DNA of 64,000 nt, taken from the NCBI GenBank assembly GCA_039090855.1, contig CM077022.1:70146971-70210970 (forward strand). Reading direction: 5' to 3'. Every line of letters starts with the position of its first letter. Within the stretch, counting starts at the first letter, position 1. The position numbers and the translations under genes were made by a program. Shown here piece after piece: positions 11,797 through 22,018 of this stretch. Source of the DNA: Macrothele yani. Taxonomy: Eukaryota; Arthropoda; Arachnida; Araneae; Macrothelidae. Under the pieces are notes generated by a model. The model was not told the DNA's origin, did no database searches, and saw only the letters and a list, made by a program, of their open reading frames with translations.

Positions 11797-12020
11797 CCTG
11801 ATTGGCACATTGCCAAAACAAGATGACACCTGATTGGCACATTGCCAAAACAAGATGACGCCTGATTGGCACATTGCCAAAACAAGATGACGCCTGATTG
11901 GCACATTGCCAAAACAAGATGACGCCTGATTGGCACTTTGCCAAAACAAGATGACGCCTGATTGGCACATTGCCAAAACAAGATGACGCCTGATTGGCAC
12001 ATTGCCAATATAAGATGATA
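11797..12020. repeat. 32-bp unit repeated 7 times inside Tc1
   Basis: Units start at 11797, 11829, 11861, 11893, 11925, 11957 and 11989, with a partial eighth at 12021. Each contains the near-palindrome ttggcacattgccaa. The related element at 3621-5261 has the unit once with a partial second, so this is a local expansion. There are no spacers, so it is not a CRISPR array. Confidence 0.95.
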
Positions 12021-12297
12021 CCTGATTGGCTCTCTAAATGCTCATTGGCTACATTCAAATGAAGGAAATATACTTCATATCAACCTAAGCAAGTTGTGCT
12101 TCCTTTTTCTGGTTATTTGGCTATAACCTTTCATAGAATACAGATAATTGAACAAACGTTGTTGCATTACATTGTTGCTGAAATTCTTTCCATTGCTATA
12201 TAATTTTACGGTATTACTCCAAACAAAAGTTGTATGAGCCATCAAACCTCAAAAATACACTTTTTCCAAAAGGTTTCCACAATTTTGGCCACTATTG

Positions 12298-12800
12298 TAG
12301 AGCTATTGAAAAAGTGTGTTTGAGTGCCATAAGAGAAGAAAAAGGGCATTCATGTCACGCTCGCAGTTTAAGATCATGCTTGTGTTTTTCTTCGGATAGT
12401 TCACGATATAATTGAGAAAGGACGAACGGTCAACCAACGATGTTATTTAGAAATGTTGAAAAAGTTACGGGATTCTGTTCGAAGGAAAAGAGCTGAACTA
12501 GCCTGGCAATGCCCCAAAGCCATGACGAGACTTCCTGGCTAAGAAATCACGTACTAAATTGAATCATCCACCATATTCACCTGACTTAGCCTTTTGTGAC
12601 TTTCTGATTTTTCCAACAATAAAACTGCATTTTTGTCACGTTACTTCGGATGGCCGAAATGTCTGCTATGCAGGGTAACGTGACAAAGAAACTCAAGAGT
12701 ATTCTAGAAACAGAATTCCAGGTATGTTTCCTTAATGGCAACAGCTTCTAACGAAATTCATAGCTGCAAAAGGGAATTGCTTCGAAGGTAACAGTGCAGA
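12298..12800 (+). pseudogene. Mariner transposase, C-terminal piece
   Basis: Downstream of the Tc1 insert, broken frames keep family features: ekgrtvnqrcYLEML, LRDSVRRKRAEL (about 12413-12500) and HPPYSPDLAFCDF (about 12565-12605). In this group the last motif is YSPDLAPCDF. Several stops and a missing second catalytic Asp region make this a dead copy. It belongs to the same element as the N-terminal piece at 10149-10226, as shared inverted repeats show. Confidence 0.7.
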
Positions 12801-13225
12801 GGTGCGCACAAATTTTTTCTACAGGTGCATTCCTGGAATTAAATTATCACACCTCTTATGTTATTGCTCTCTTATGAAGCCCTTCGTGTTACACTGCCAA
12901 CTTTACCAATCGTGCATTAAACAGTGTGATAATTTTTCCTCGGGATCAGACAGTGAATGCATAAATCTAGAGTACGTTAGGAGTTACAAAGCAAAATTTT
13001 CGCCTTTAGATTATTTTTACCATAACGGCTCCTCAGTACTGTTTTTCAATAAGTGATTTTAGGAAAATTGTAAATTTATGTAAAAACTGTAAGTACGTTA
13101 ATGCTAAAGCAAAATCTGAAGAAAAATGATCGTCTTTGCACTTTGTAATTCACGATGGGTGAACATGGAAGAACGACACGAAGGGCTTCGAGGATTAATT
13201 AATATAATCATTTACCATGACATAG

Positions 13226-13395
13226 TTGATAAATTATAAAATATAGGGCCAGATGAGGAAAAAACGAAATGTATGCATATCACACCTTCAAATCCATTAA
13301 AATTTTGAATTTCATATTTTTCTGCCCGATGACTGCTCTTATTTCTGATACAATTACCAAATTGTTATGAGAAGCATGAGCTGCAATTAATAATA
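13226..13395. repeat. 170-bp direct repeat, copy 1
   Basis: Matches 14811-14980 in direct orientation (shared landmarks: aaattataaaatatagg at the start, gttatgagaagcatgagctg near the end). In the minus-strand frame both copies stay open for about 37 codons (core AAHASHN). The two copies flank the non-LTR fragment. Confidence 0.75.
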
Positions 13396-13599
13396 AATTT
13401 ATTGTTTTAGCTGTTACGTCATACCTTACATCAAGCTTATATCTACATTTGAGTGTAACAAAAGTAATTATAACAGCCAGCGAAATGAAGGAAAACGTCT
13501 TTAATGACCTGACTAAATCCCTGATCTCCCTACTTGTGATAGGTACAAGTTATGTAAAAATTGTCAAAGCGTTAAGGTAAATAGTAGGCAGGTCATGCA

Positions 13600-14800
13600 G
13601 TAGATCAGCAATTGTTAGTAGATATTAGTAGCAATTAGAAAGGGATTGAAATGTTATATAGTAATTTGAGGTTATTTTTTTTATAAAATAAGGAAGCATG
13701 TTTTTAAGCTTTTTTTTAAACAAGTTATTATTAATGTGTTTTAGTTCTTCAGGTAAGATTCCAAAACGTTGGTCCCTGATAGTCGATATTTCTAGTTTCC
13801 TAATTATGGATATCAAAATTTATATTTATATTGTTTAATCCTTTTAAACATATTTGACCCCAAAGCATATTGATATACTTCTTTTATATTCAAAACGTTA
13901 TTTTTATTAAAATCTACTCTCACATGTATTTATAAATATTTAGATAAGGTGTATCATTAGTATTTAGTTTAAGGTCTAATAATATAATAAATGTTTTCTG
14001 GAGTACTTGGGGTTTCTTAATGTTTGTTTGAGTTGTTGGTCCCCAACAGGATAGGCAATAGTTAAATAGTGTATGCACAAGAGTGTAGTATAACAATTTA
14101 CGAGCTTTATAAGTAAGATTATTAAGTATTCTGCTAATTACTCCTATGAGATTTAATTAATAGTTTGTTCTATCAGTCCATCCCATTTAAACTATGTTGT
14201 AGTGTTACTCCTAAATAGATGAAATATTTCACTGTGACATATTTATTGTTATAAAATAGTAAATAGTCATATCTTGATATTGATTTGGATTCTGTCTTGT
14301 ACAAAACATAGCCTTAGTTTTAACTGGATTTGCAATAAGTTCATTAGAGGTCAGCCTACTGTGATATTGACTTATTTGATTATTATAGAGGTTAATTATT
14401 TGTGTACTATCCTCTTCTGTAAACAAAATTGTGGTATTGTCAGCATAAAGTGTTAGGCGTATGTTTTTTTGATACTGTGAAGATATCATTTATGTAAATG
14501 CTAAAAAGTATGGGTCCAAGTATGAAACTCCATGGTATTCCCATAAGTTTTTTCCATTGGTGATTTATAGTAGTTAATTTGGCTGAATTGTAATCTATTA
14601 GTTAGATAAATTTTAATTACTTTAGCTGATATCCCCTTTATACCTATGTTACTTAATTTTGTTATAAGAATACTATGGTTTAGCCAATCAAAAGCTCTTG
14701 TAAGATCCAGAAAAGGTGCAGGTGTAGGTTGTTTATCTTGTGTTTTAATATAAAACTTTGTAGTGATATTATTTTGATAAAATAATTTACCATGCCAGGG
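13600..14800 (-). pseudogene. Non-LTR reverse transcriptase fragment (Jockey/CR1-like)
   Basis: Minus-strand pieces in order from high to low coordinates: a DLTRAFD-type palm motif near 14680-14710, GPILFSIYINDIF near 14470-14520, LYADNTTILF near 14410-14450, LLYYTLVHTLFNYCLSCWGP near 14030-14110, and a C-terminal part ending near 13630. The catalytic box is YADD in active enzymes; here the second Asp is Asn. Multiple stops. Reverse transcriptases of this type copy their own RNA at a nicked target site. The 5' half of the element is absent. Confidence 0.75.
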
Positions 14801-14810
14801 TTAGATGATA

Positions 14811-14980
14811 ATAAATTATAAAATATAGGACCAGATGATGAGGAAATAATGCATGCCTATCACAGCTTCAATTCTATTAAACTTCTGATTTTGATATTTC
14901 TCTGCATGACTGCTCCAATATCTGATCCAATTATTATTTTGTTATGAGAAGCATGAGCTGCAATTAATAAGTCAATTTGC
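14811..14980. repeat. 170-bp direct repeat, copy 2
   Basis: Partner of 13226-13395, about 1585 bp away in the same orientation. The minus-strand frame reads through a core of IIIGSDIGAVMQRNIK, less decayed than in copy 1. Confidence 0.75.
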
Positions 14981-15282
14981 TGCACACTTATATAGTATAT
15001 AGTGTTCTACACGCCTTTATATGGAAATATGTTTCAGTAAACAATTTTAAAATGAAACAGCAGTATATTGAGTCAAAAATATGCCAGCATTCTACTACAC
15101 AATACATCTGTAATAGTGTTAGCGGTGCATATATTTTAGCTGGAAATTTTCCATACGTTTCTGATTTTTTTAATTAATTTTCCGATCGAAAAAATATTCC
15201 CAGGATTTCCCAAGAATATCCTGACCTCATATCACAAGAGGCACTTAACTCTTATTCCTTAATATCTATTTGGTATCATCAT

Positions 15283-15400
15283 CACTGCCACCCATTATCA
15301 ATCCACTGCTGGATGAAGGTTCCCCCCCCCCCCAAGTTTCTTCCACAATAGTCTGGCTGGAGTCAGTGTCCTCATGCTTTCGAATTTATTGACGAATGAG
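15283..15400 (-). mobile_element. RTE 3' end fragment
   Basis: The reverse complement matches the last ~110 bp of the RTE element at 9130-9245, including ccagcagtggattgataatg and the gatgatgat tail. A long C-run lies inside the coding part. This is a severely 5'-truncated copy. Confidence 0.8.
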
Positions 15401-15827
15401 TGAAATCTTCCTTAACACATTCGAAACAAAAGAGGGATTCGTGTCAAATTCACTTCGAAAAATAAGTTTCTTGGATTGTTAGGATAAAACGCTCGCAATG
15501 AAAGTACGTCATGTAGATATCACTTCAATATTAATACAGGAAAATATGAATTATACATATACAAAAAAACAAAGTTTCCGCTGCATTAGCGTAGAACTAT
15601 CATTACGATGCACCAGGTATTGCACAACATAAGTCAACTTTTAAACGCAGCAGCAGAGATAATCTTTTACCTATTGTGCCAACACTGTTGGAACTGGGAT
15701 GAAGTTTTGTGGTGAAATTATTTGCTATTCCTAAGTGAAAAAGTTATTGCTATGGAAATCTCTTTAAAGTAATTTTTCCACGGAAGAGGAGGGGGGGGTG
15801 TCGTAAGACATGACACCACGCATGACT

Positions 15828-15902
15828 CATGCGAGAGTCGAACTCGGGACCACCACTGACAAGCAGCCAGAGAACAGCGCTCTGCTTACACGGTCGCTTC
15901 CC
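15828..15902 (-). other. tRNA-like module
   Basis: The minus strand has an A-box-like gtgtaagcagagcg and a B-box-like gagttcgactc about 40 bp apart, suggesting another tRNA-derived element. No extended body or target duplication was found. Confidence 0.4.
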
Positions 15903-16149
15903 CAAAAATGCATTTTCTCAAATCGCAGGAACAAGTGTGTAACTATATAATATCCAGCTTTCATACAAATATCTGTGGCTGAGAAGAAATGCCAAAATGA
16001 CGTCATGTATTCATGTGGAAGAAAAAAAATATTCAGGTGCACCTCCAATAAAGTTTTTCACACAGCAAAGGCGGAGTGGACGTGAGAGGGGAATTGTTAT
16101 TTTATGTAAAAGTTGGCACCATCTTTGGCCCCTGAACCACTTCCCTTCC

Positions 16150-16352
16150 TTTTGGGAGGGGGGGGTTAAGAACCACCTAGCAACTCGATGGGTTAAAAGT
16201 ATCGCCCGTACCAAATTTAGGGCCACTGTGAAGGGATTGAGCCAGTGTCTTAAGACAAACAAAGCATCCATGCCTCAACGGGATTCGAACCCCGACCCAT
16301 CTCTGACGAATGGTCAGAAGCCACCGTTTAGACCACTGCGCCCCCCGGTTAC
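16150..16352 (-). mobile_element. SINE family 1 (tRNA-derived), old copy
   Basis: Minus-strand copy with gggattcgaaccccg (B box complement) at about 16280 and the conserved 3' domain at the left end. The A-box end is partly replaced by a C-run. Confidence 0.8.
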
Positions 16353-16816
16353 CTTTCCATTACTTACATCACAAAGGTATAATACAAAATAAACTTAAAA
16401 TAGTTTTAACTTTTATATTAATTAGTTAAAAATTATGCATTTCCGAAAAGCAAAAGATAACATTTAAAAATATACTGTTCGTTTCGTTAGCGAAGATATC
16501 TTTTCAATGCATCCACCATTGTTCAACTTAAGCTAACTTTCAAACACAGGCGAGATAATCCCCGTGGAAACACTAGAGAGATCACACTACAGATTTCCAG
16601 CCAAAGCGCATGGAAATAGGATATTCTTCTGGTGAATTTATTTGCTATTCCCATCTGAAGAAATGTAATGTGGAAATATATTTCAAGTAATTTTTTCCGC
16701 TGAAACAGTTTCCGATAAATTTGCTGGTAAAAAAAAGAATTTCGGAGACAAACCTTTCGATGACGTCAAGTTTCTGAGGTTGAAATGTTTTCATTCAATA
16801 AAATTAAAATGCTTAC

Positions 16817-16880
16817 CAGTAGCCTTCGGATCCTTTGGTGGAATATCAGTAGGTCCCGGATTCTCTGGTGGATTATCCAT
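16817..16880 (-). CDS. Candidate first coding exon, proline-rich start
   Basis: On the minus strand an ATG at 16878-16880 opens a 21-codon proline-rich frame (MDNPPENPGP then TDIPPKDPKAT). It runs to a good splice donor, where exon sequence ctactg meets intron gtaagc (donor GT at 16815-16816). The exon would end in phase 1. The intercalated PP/DP pairs and clean donor suggest a real protein start, but no second exon was identified to its left. There is no TATA box that I can defend upstream. It could also be chance. Function unknown. Confidence 0.35.
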
Positions 16881-17329
16881 TGTTGACCTGTAGTTCAAAA
16901 ATCCAAAAAAACCTATCGAAAAGTTTTCCCAAAAATTATAACACGAAGAATACGCTAACTTGAACTGTGCGAAGTAGTCGCTAAGCTGCTACCTGTGGCA
17001 CAGTGGCGAACAAAATGGCAGAATGAGACAGTAGCCCTTCTAGTCGAGGTTGCTGTCGCAACTGGAGACTTCTAGGAACAGTAAAACGTTCTTATCCTTC
17101 TTGTAGCAAAAGCAAGAGGGGAAAAATAATTGTCTGGTACGTTCTGAAATCACAGTAAATGGAGGGTCTACAAAAAAATCTTGCGATTATCGTTGGCTCA
17201 TGTTTTACAACTTCTCTAAAGAAATTTTAATGGCACTTCTCTAAAGAAATTTTAATGGCACTTCGCTACACATTGTCTTTTTTACGCTTTCCAACCGTAG
17301 GTTGAAGAAGCGTATATGCTCCAGCTTTT

Positions 17330-17775
17330 ACCGTCCGTCAGCACGATAACTCACGTAAAAATGGTTCGATTTCAATGAAATTTTAGTATGTGGTAGGGGA
17401 CCAACCCTATTGAAAATGGGACAAATGGGGTTAAAGGTCACGACATAAAAGCGGGATCCATTCCATTGCTCTTATGCCTCATAACTTGCCTAAATATGGT
17501 TCGATTTCAATGAAATTTTAGTATGTGGTAGGAGACCGCCTGGGAACAAATTCTTTTGAAAATGGGTGAAGTGGGGTCAAATGTCAGGACATAGGAGCGG
17601 GATGCATTCCATTGCTCTTATGCGTCATAACGTGTGTGAAAATGGTTCGATTTCGATGAAATTTTAGTATGTGGCAGGGGACCACCTGGAGAGGAACCCT
17701 ATTGAAACTGAGGTAAATGGGGTCAAAGGTCAAGACATAGGATCGGGATCCATTCCATCGCCCATATCCCATACT
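17330..17775. repeat. Minisatellite, ~140 bp unit, 3 copies (block 1)
   Basis: Three units share ggttcgatttcaatgaaatt, tttagtatgtggtagggga and caggacataggagcgggat in the same order. The same unit recurs about four times at 18795-19400. Between the blocks lie a foldback element and a SINE. Confidence 0.8.
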
Positions 17776-17790
17776 ATTAAGGTGGACGTA

Positions 17791-18198
17791 AAGTAATTTT
17801 GCTTCCTATATTTCCAATGGAAAAACTTTTCTACACATTTCCTTCACAATTAGTGTGTTCCAAAGGATGGAAATTTGAACATGGATTAAAATAACTTCAT
17901 ATTATAACTTGGAATACTTAACATTTTCTAAAACATAACCATAATTATATTAAAAAACGTTTCCTTTGGTGGTGTTGAAACCAGAAAAAAGATGGCGTGA
18001 CCTGCACTTTGATGACGTCAGTAGACAAATGTTGGATTGCATAATTATGGTTATGTTTTAGAAAATATTAAGTATTCCAAGTTATAAAATGAAGCTATTT
18101 TATTCGATTTTTAAATTTTCATCCTTGGGAACGCATTAATTGTGAAGAAAATGTGTACGGAAGTTTTTCCATTGGAAGTATAGGAAGCAAAATTACTT
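17791..18198. mobile_element. Foldback/MITE-like element with 158-bp inverted arms
   Basis: Left arm 17791-17948 and right arm 18041-18198 are near-complementary along their whole length, from aagtaattttgcttcctat to taaccataattat. The ~92 bp spacer between them includes tgatgacgtcag. There is no coding capacity, so this is probably a non-autonomous DNA transposon. Confidence 0.85.
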
Positions 18199-18502
18199 GA
18201 ATCTATAGAAATTTTATTTTGAAAACGGCTCTAAGGATTTTGATGAAAGTCGTTAACCTACCGTTTTCTGGTACTAGAAATCGATTTAGCTTGATCTCGA
18301 CTTTAGGAAAATTCGTTTAGTGGGTTAAATAACCACTCCAAATTACCACGTTTTCAGTGTCATGGCGTCGTTCCATTAATGTTACCCATGCTTAGAAATC
18401 TTATGACGTCACAAGCTCGCGATTGAGATGTTGGCGCGCAGTCACGCCATCTGTCTCATTACGTCACGCGTTGTGTGTGGATCCTATTAAAGTTTTATGA
18501 TT

Positions 18503-18720
18503 GCCGCCCCGGTGGCGCAGTGGTCTAAGCGATGGCCTCTGATCATTCGTCCGAACGGGGTCCGGGTTTGAATCCCGGTGAGGCATGGATGTTGTGTGTC
18601 TTACCGCACTGGTTCTTTCCCTTCCCTGGAAGCAGTGACCCTAAATTAGGGACGGGCGACTGCTTATAGCCCATTGAGTTCCTCACGGTGGTCGTTAAAG
18701 CTCCAATCGAAAAAAAAAAC
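18503..18720 (+). mobile_element. SINE family 1 (tRNA-derived), complete
   Basis: Starts gccgccccggtggcgcagtg (A box), carries a B box of ggtttgaatcc, then the conserved 3' domain and an A-tail. The target duplication ttttatga lies at 18493-18500 and 18721-18728. Confidence 0.93.
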
Positions 18721-18794
18721 TTTTATGACGTCACACTCTTCGAGCAGATGGTCGCGATTCCCATCTGCTTCATTACGTCACGCGTTGTGTGCGT

Positions 18795-19400
18795 ATGCCC
18801 GTCCGCACGATAACTCGCGTAACAATCGTTCGATTTCGATGAATTTTTAGTATGTGGTAGGGGACCACTGGGAATTAACCCTATTGAAAGTGAACGAAGT
18901 GGGGTCAAAGGTCAGGACATAGGAGCGGGATCCATTCCACTGATCTTATGCATCATAACTAACGTCAAAAAAGGTTCGATTTCGATGACATTTTATTATG
19001 TGGTAGGGGACCACCTGATGACAACCCCTATTGAAAATGGACGAAATGGGATCAAAGGTCAGGACATAGGAGCGGAATCACTTCCATCGCCATTATGCGT
19101 CATAACTTACGTTAAAATGCTTCGATTTGGATGAAATGTTAGTATGTTGTGTAGGGGCTTGCCTGGGGAAGAATTCTATTGAAAATGGGCGAAATAGGGT
19201 CAAAGGTTAGGACACAGGAGCGAGGTCTGTTCCATAGCCCTTATTCATCATAACTTACGTAAAAATGCTTCTTTTGAGACAAAACGTTATCATGTTATTT
19301 CGGAGGTATACTGAACCGGTTCTTTTGAATATCATCGAAATGGGATCAAAGGTCAGGGCACAGGAGCGAGATTTATTCCACAGTTATATCCTCATAACTT
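18795..19400. repeat. Minisatellite, ~140 bp unit, about 4 copies (block 2)
   Basis: Same unit as 17330-17775, more diverged toward the right end. Landmarks per unit: ttcgatttcgatga, gtatgtggtaggggacca, caaaggtcaggacataggag. Confidence 0.8.
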
Positions 19401-20060
19401 GAGTAATGATTTATGGTATGTTGGAAAGCGTATTATAATCAATGCATTGCATGATTTTACTAACTTGTTATTGGTACATATTGATTACCTTTTTACTGAA
19501 AGCCAAGAGAAGCCGCAAACCACCAATTTAGTAAATAATTATAATCCAAAAGATGTGCAGGAAAATGCTAATGGTCACACTTATTTCCTTACAGTCACCT
19601 GCCATTTCCTTCGATACCAAATTTGGATTTGTTTATTTGTTTGCGTATCTTTATTTTCAACAGCCGTAGTTCCACATTAGTTCCACGGAAATTTCAGTTC
19701 AGTCACACCAGTGGCGTATGCACATTAGGATTTTTGGGATCATATCCCCCTCCCCTTGGTCTACGACTCTGCGTTTTCATTTAAAAAAAAAGTTTTGAAA
19801 GAAAAAAATGAAATTCAAATTTCAAGCAAGTTTTACTCTTTGGTAGAAATGTGAAGTTCACGAATGCAATTCAATTTAAACTGAAGTGAAATATATATTA
19901 AAAAAAATCAGTTTTATTTTTTTATTTTAATCAGTAGGGTACTGGGATAAAGAAATATCCCACGAGATCGCATGGATGGGGACAAAACACAGTCAACGGC
20001 ACCGCACAAGCAATGTCACAAACAAAATTCACGGCCGACTATTCACGCACAAAACCATAT
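19401..20060. other. No recognised gene
   Basis: A 93-codon plus-strand frame at 19399-19680 starts in the minisatellite and has no recognisable domain. I do not regard it as a gene. Confidence 0.4.
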
Positions 20061-20210
20061 TGGACAGAATAACGTAAACAGCGCGTTCAGAGACGTGACT
20101 TTTAATGCATCTGCGTACGTCGCAATGCGCAAAGGTATCCACCACTTTTTGGTTGAAATAGCTTTGTTTAGAACCTCAAGGTCCTGTTTAAGTGCATTTA
20201 AAGTGTCTTC

Positions 20211-20432
20211 GCCGCCCCGGTGGCGCAGTGGTCTAAGCGATGGCCTCTGATCATTCGTCCGAAAGGGGTCCGGGTTCGAATCCCGGTGAGGCATGGATGT
20301 TGTGTTTGTCTTACAGCACTGGCTCTCTCCCTTCCCTGACCAGTGACCCTAAATTAGGGACGGGCGACTGCTTATAGCCCATTGAGTTGCTCACGGTGGT
20401 CGTTAAACCTCCAATCCAAAAAAAAAAAAAAA
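20211..20432 (+). mobile_element. SINE family 1 (tRNA-derived), complete, young
   Basis: Full-length copy with intact A and B boxes and a pure A-tail of about 17. A perfect 10-bp target duplication aagtgtcttc lies at 20201-20210 and 20433-20442. Confidence 0.96.
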
Positions 20433-20472
20433 AAGTGTCTTCTTGCAAAATTTCTTTCTGGGTGATGACGAA

Positions 20473-21530
20473 ATGACCAACCTAACTGACTTCGAAAGAG
20501 GGCTAATTGTTGGTGGCCGGCTAGTTGGTGCCTCCGTGACAACAGTCGCCATGTTGGTGGGTTTTTCGAGAGCTACTGTGTCTAGCGTCATTACAGCATA
20601 CCGTGTTCGTGGCAAAACCCCTTCTGTGAAACACAAGAGCGGCCAGAAGACGATCCTAACTGATTGAGACAGGAGAGCATTAAAAGGACAGTTTCCCTAT
20701 AAGAAGACCACGGCGCCGAAAATTAGTGCGGAGCTCAATCTGCATCTCCAGACCCCAGTATCAACAAAAACAATCCGCAGGAAACTGCATACACAAGATA
20801 TTCATGGCAGAGCTGCTATTGCAAAACCTCTGACCCGGGTGAATGCACAACGGCGACGGCAGTGGTGCCAGGAGCATACAACGTGGACTTCTGATGCATG
20901 GGAGCGTGTAATGTGGTCGGATGAATCCACATTCACACTATTCTCCACCGCAGAACGTGTTTACGTGTGGAGAACACCGTCAGAAGAATACAACCGAGAC
21001 TGTCTGCTCCCAAAAGTTCAGCATGCTGGTGGTTCTATCATGCTTTGGCCTGTCATATCGTGGTCTTCAGCAGGTCCCCTGATCACCTTGAAAGGACGGA
21101 TGACTGGTTGGGAGTGTGAAACAAAGTCCATCCAATGGCTCTGGCATTGTTTTGTGCAGGAGATGCCATCTATCAAGATGATAACGTCCCAATTCACAGA
21201 GCTCGAAATCTCCAATCATGGTTTGAGAAACATGATGACGAACTTTCATACCTGCCTTGGCCACAGAGCTCGGAATCTCCAATCATGGTTTGAGGAACAT
21301 GAGGACGAACTTTCACACCTTCCTTGGCCTCCCTAATCACCAGACTTAAACTTCATCGAGCCACTGTGGTTTGTGTTGAAAAACATAGAGTACGATCCCG
21401 TTACCCTCCTCCTGCATCTCTCAAGGACCTGGAGTAGTTTCTACATGAAGAATGGTGTAACATACCACTAACTACCATCCAGGATTTGTATGCGTCCATT
21501 CCAAGGAGGATTCAGGCTGTTTAGGATGCA
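20473..21530 (+). pseudogene. Tc1 transposase, family B
   Basis: The frame begins MTNLTDFERGLIVGGRLVGA, the Tc1 helix-turn-helix start, and meets a stop at about 20665. The second part (20839-21336) contains RRRQWCQEH, WSDESTFTLF (first catalytic Asp) and GGSIMLWPVI. The normal VMVWG motif is altered. A 67-bp duplication at 21195-21328 repeats the segment before the last catalytic motif, and that motif follows as SPDLNFIEPLW in broken frame. The remnant spans nearly the full family length but is inactive. Confidence 0.85.
21195..21328 (+). repeat. 67-bp tandem duplication inside Tc1 transposase
   Basis: Units 21195-21261 and 21262-21328 (start cacagagctcg) differ at only a few positions. 67 is not a multiple of three, so the duplication also shifts the frame. 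Confidence 0.92.
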
Positions 21531-21862
21531 AAAGGTGGTCCCACATCCTACTTGGTACGTAAAACCTTCTTTTCCTAGATGTTCACAATATTCTGTCCAA
21601 CCCCTGTATGTCCCCTCCTTAAAAAAGGCGACGGCACGAAACGCAGGTTTCGTGTCCGCCATAAACCATGCTTGAAGTAGCTCTCTGAGCAGAAGGAATT
21701 CTAAACGATGCGGGGAAGAAGCGTCACACATTTTTCGAAGCGTTTTAGGAATCATCATTAATTCCAGACGATGTGTCGAACGAACATCACACATTTTTGG
21801 AAGAACCTAACCACCAGTAGATCCATGTCTGCGTTCGGGCGCCAATGTGAAGACACAAATTT

Positions 21863-21931
21863 GCCAGTGGCGGTTCTCGAACCGTATCATCGTGCTCCGG
21901 AGTCAAATACTTTCCCAATTAAACTACGCCG
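21863..21931 (-). other. tRNA-like module
   Basis: The minus strand shows tagtttaattgggaaag (A-box region), a ctccgga loop and cggttcgagaaccg (T-arm). It is probably tRNA-derived repeat debris. No intact acceptor stem is visible. Confidence 0.4.
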
Positions 21932-22018
21932 ACAAGTGTTTGGGACTGCTACATGCCATCTTGACATGCGCGTCACCTCCGTAATACTTCACACACCATG
22001 GTGGTTAGCATGTAGTTT

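Larger units (their letters stand above)
10227..12297 (-). mobile_element. Tc1-like DNA transposon, family A, nested in mariner
   Basis: The ends cagtagtggccaaaattgtg and their complement are flanked by TA at 10225-10226 and 12298-12299. The element is inverted relative to the copy at 3621-5261. It is 430 bp longer than that copy because of two additions: a tRNA-derived insertion at 10615-10781 and a seven-fold 32-bp array at 11797-12020. Confidence 0.92.
9945..12856 (+). mobile_element. Mariner element interrupted by a Tc1 element
   Basis: The ends are inverted copies: left agaggggtgacgctttaatt, right (reverse complement) agaggtgtgataatttaatt. TA flanks lie at 9943-9944 and 12857-12858. The transposase resembles the FLJ37770/GVQW3-type mariner group. 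The N-terminus (MSDKNVEQSIKTKFC, from 10149) runs into a TA where the Tc1 element 10227-12297 is inserted, and the remainder resumes at 12298. Without that insert the element would be about 0.84 kb, so it has also suffered internal deletion. Confidence 0.85.
20066..21606 (+). mobile_element. Tc1-like DNA transposon, family B, with a SINE inside
   Basis: The right end reads (reverse complement) caggggttggacagaatatt and is followed by TA at 21607-21608. The left end is decayed but keeps attggacagaataacgt near 20068. SINE family 1 is inserted at 20211-20432 in the 5' leader. Confidence 0.75.

Noticed and set aside
11797..12020. CRISPR-like array of 32-bp direct repeats
   Set aside because: The repeats are directly adjacent with no spacers, lie inside a Tc1 transposon, and the genome is clearly eukaryotic.
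11652..12058. Three overlapping repetitive ORFs with VILFWQCANQASSCFG-type sequence
   Set aside because: They are translations of the 32-bp minisatellite in successive frames, a composition artefact.
19399..19680. 93-codon plus-strand ORF with a hydrophobic tail
   Set aside because: It starts within a minisatellite unit; no acceptor, donor or recognisable domain.
21468..21794. 108-codon minus-strand ORF
   Set aside because: It overlaps the right terminal repeat of a Tc1 element and has no family resemblance.
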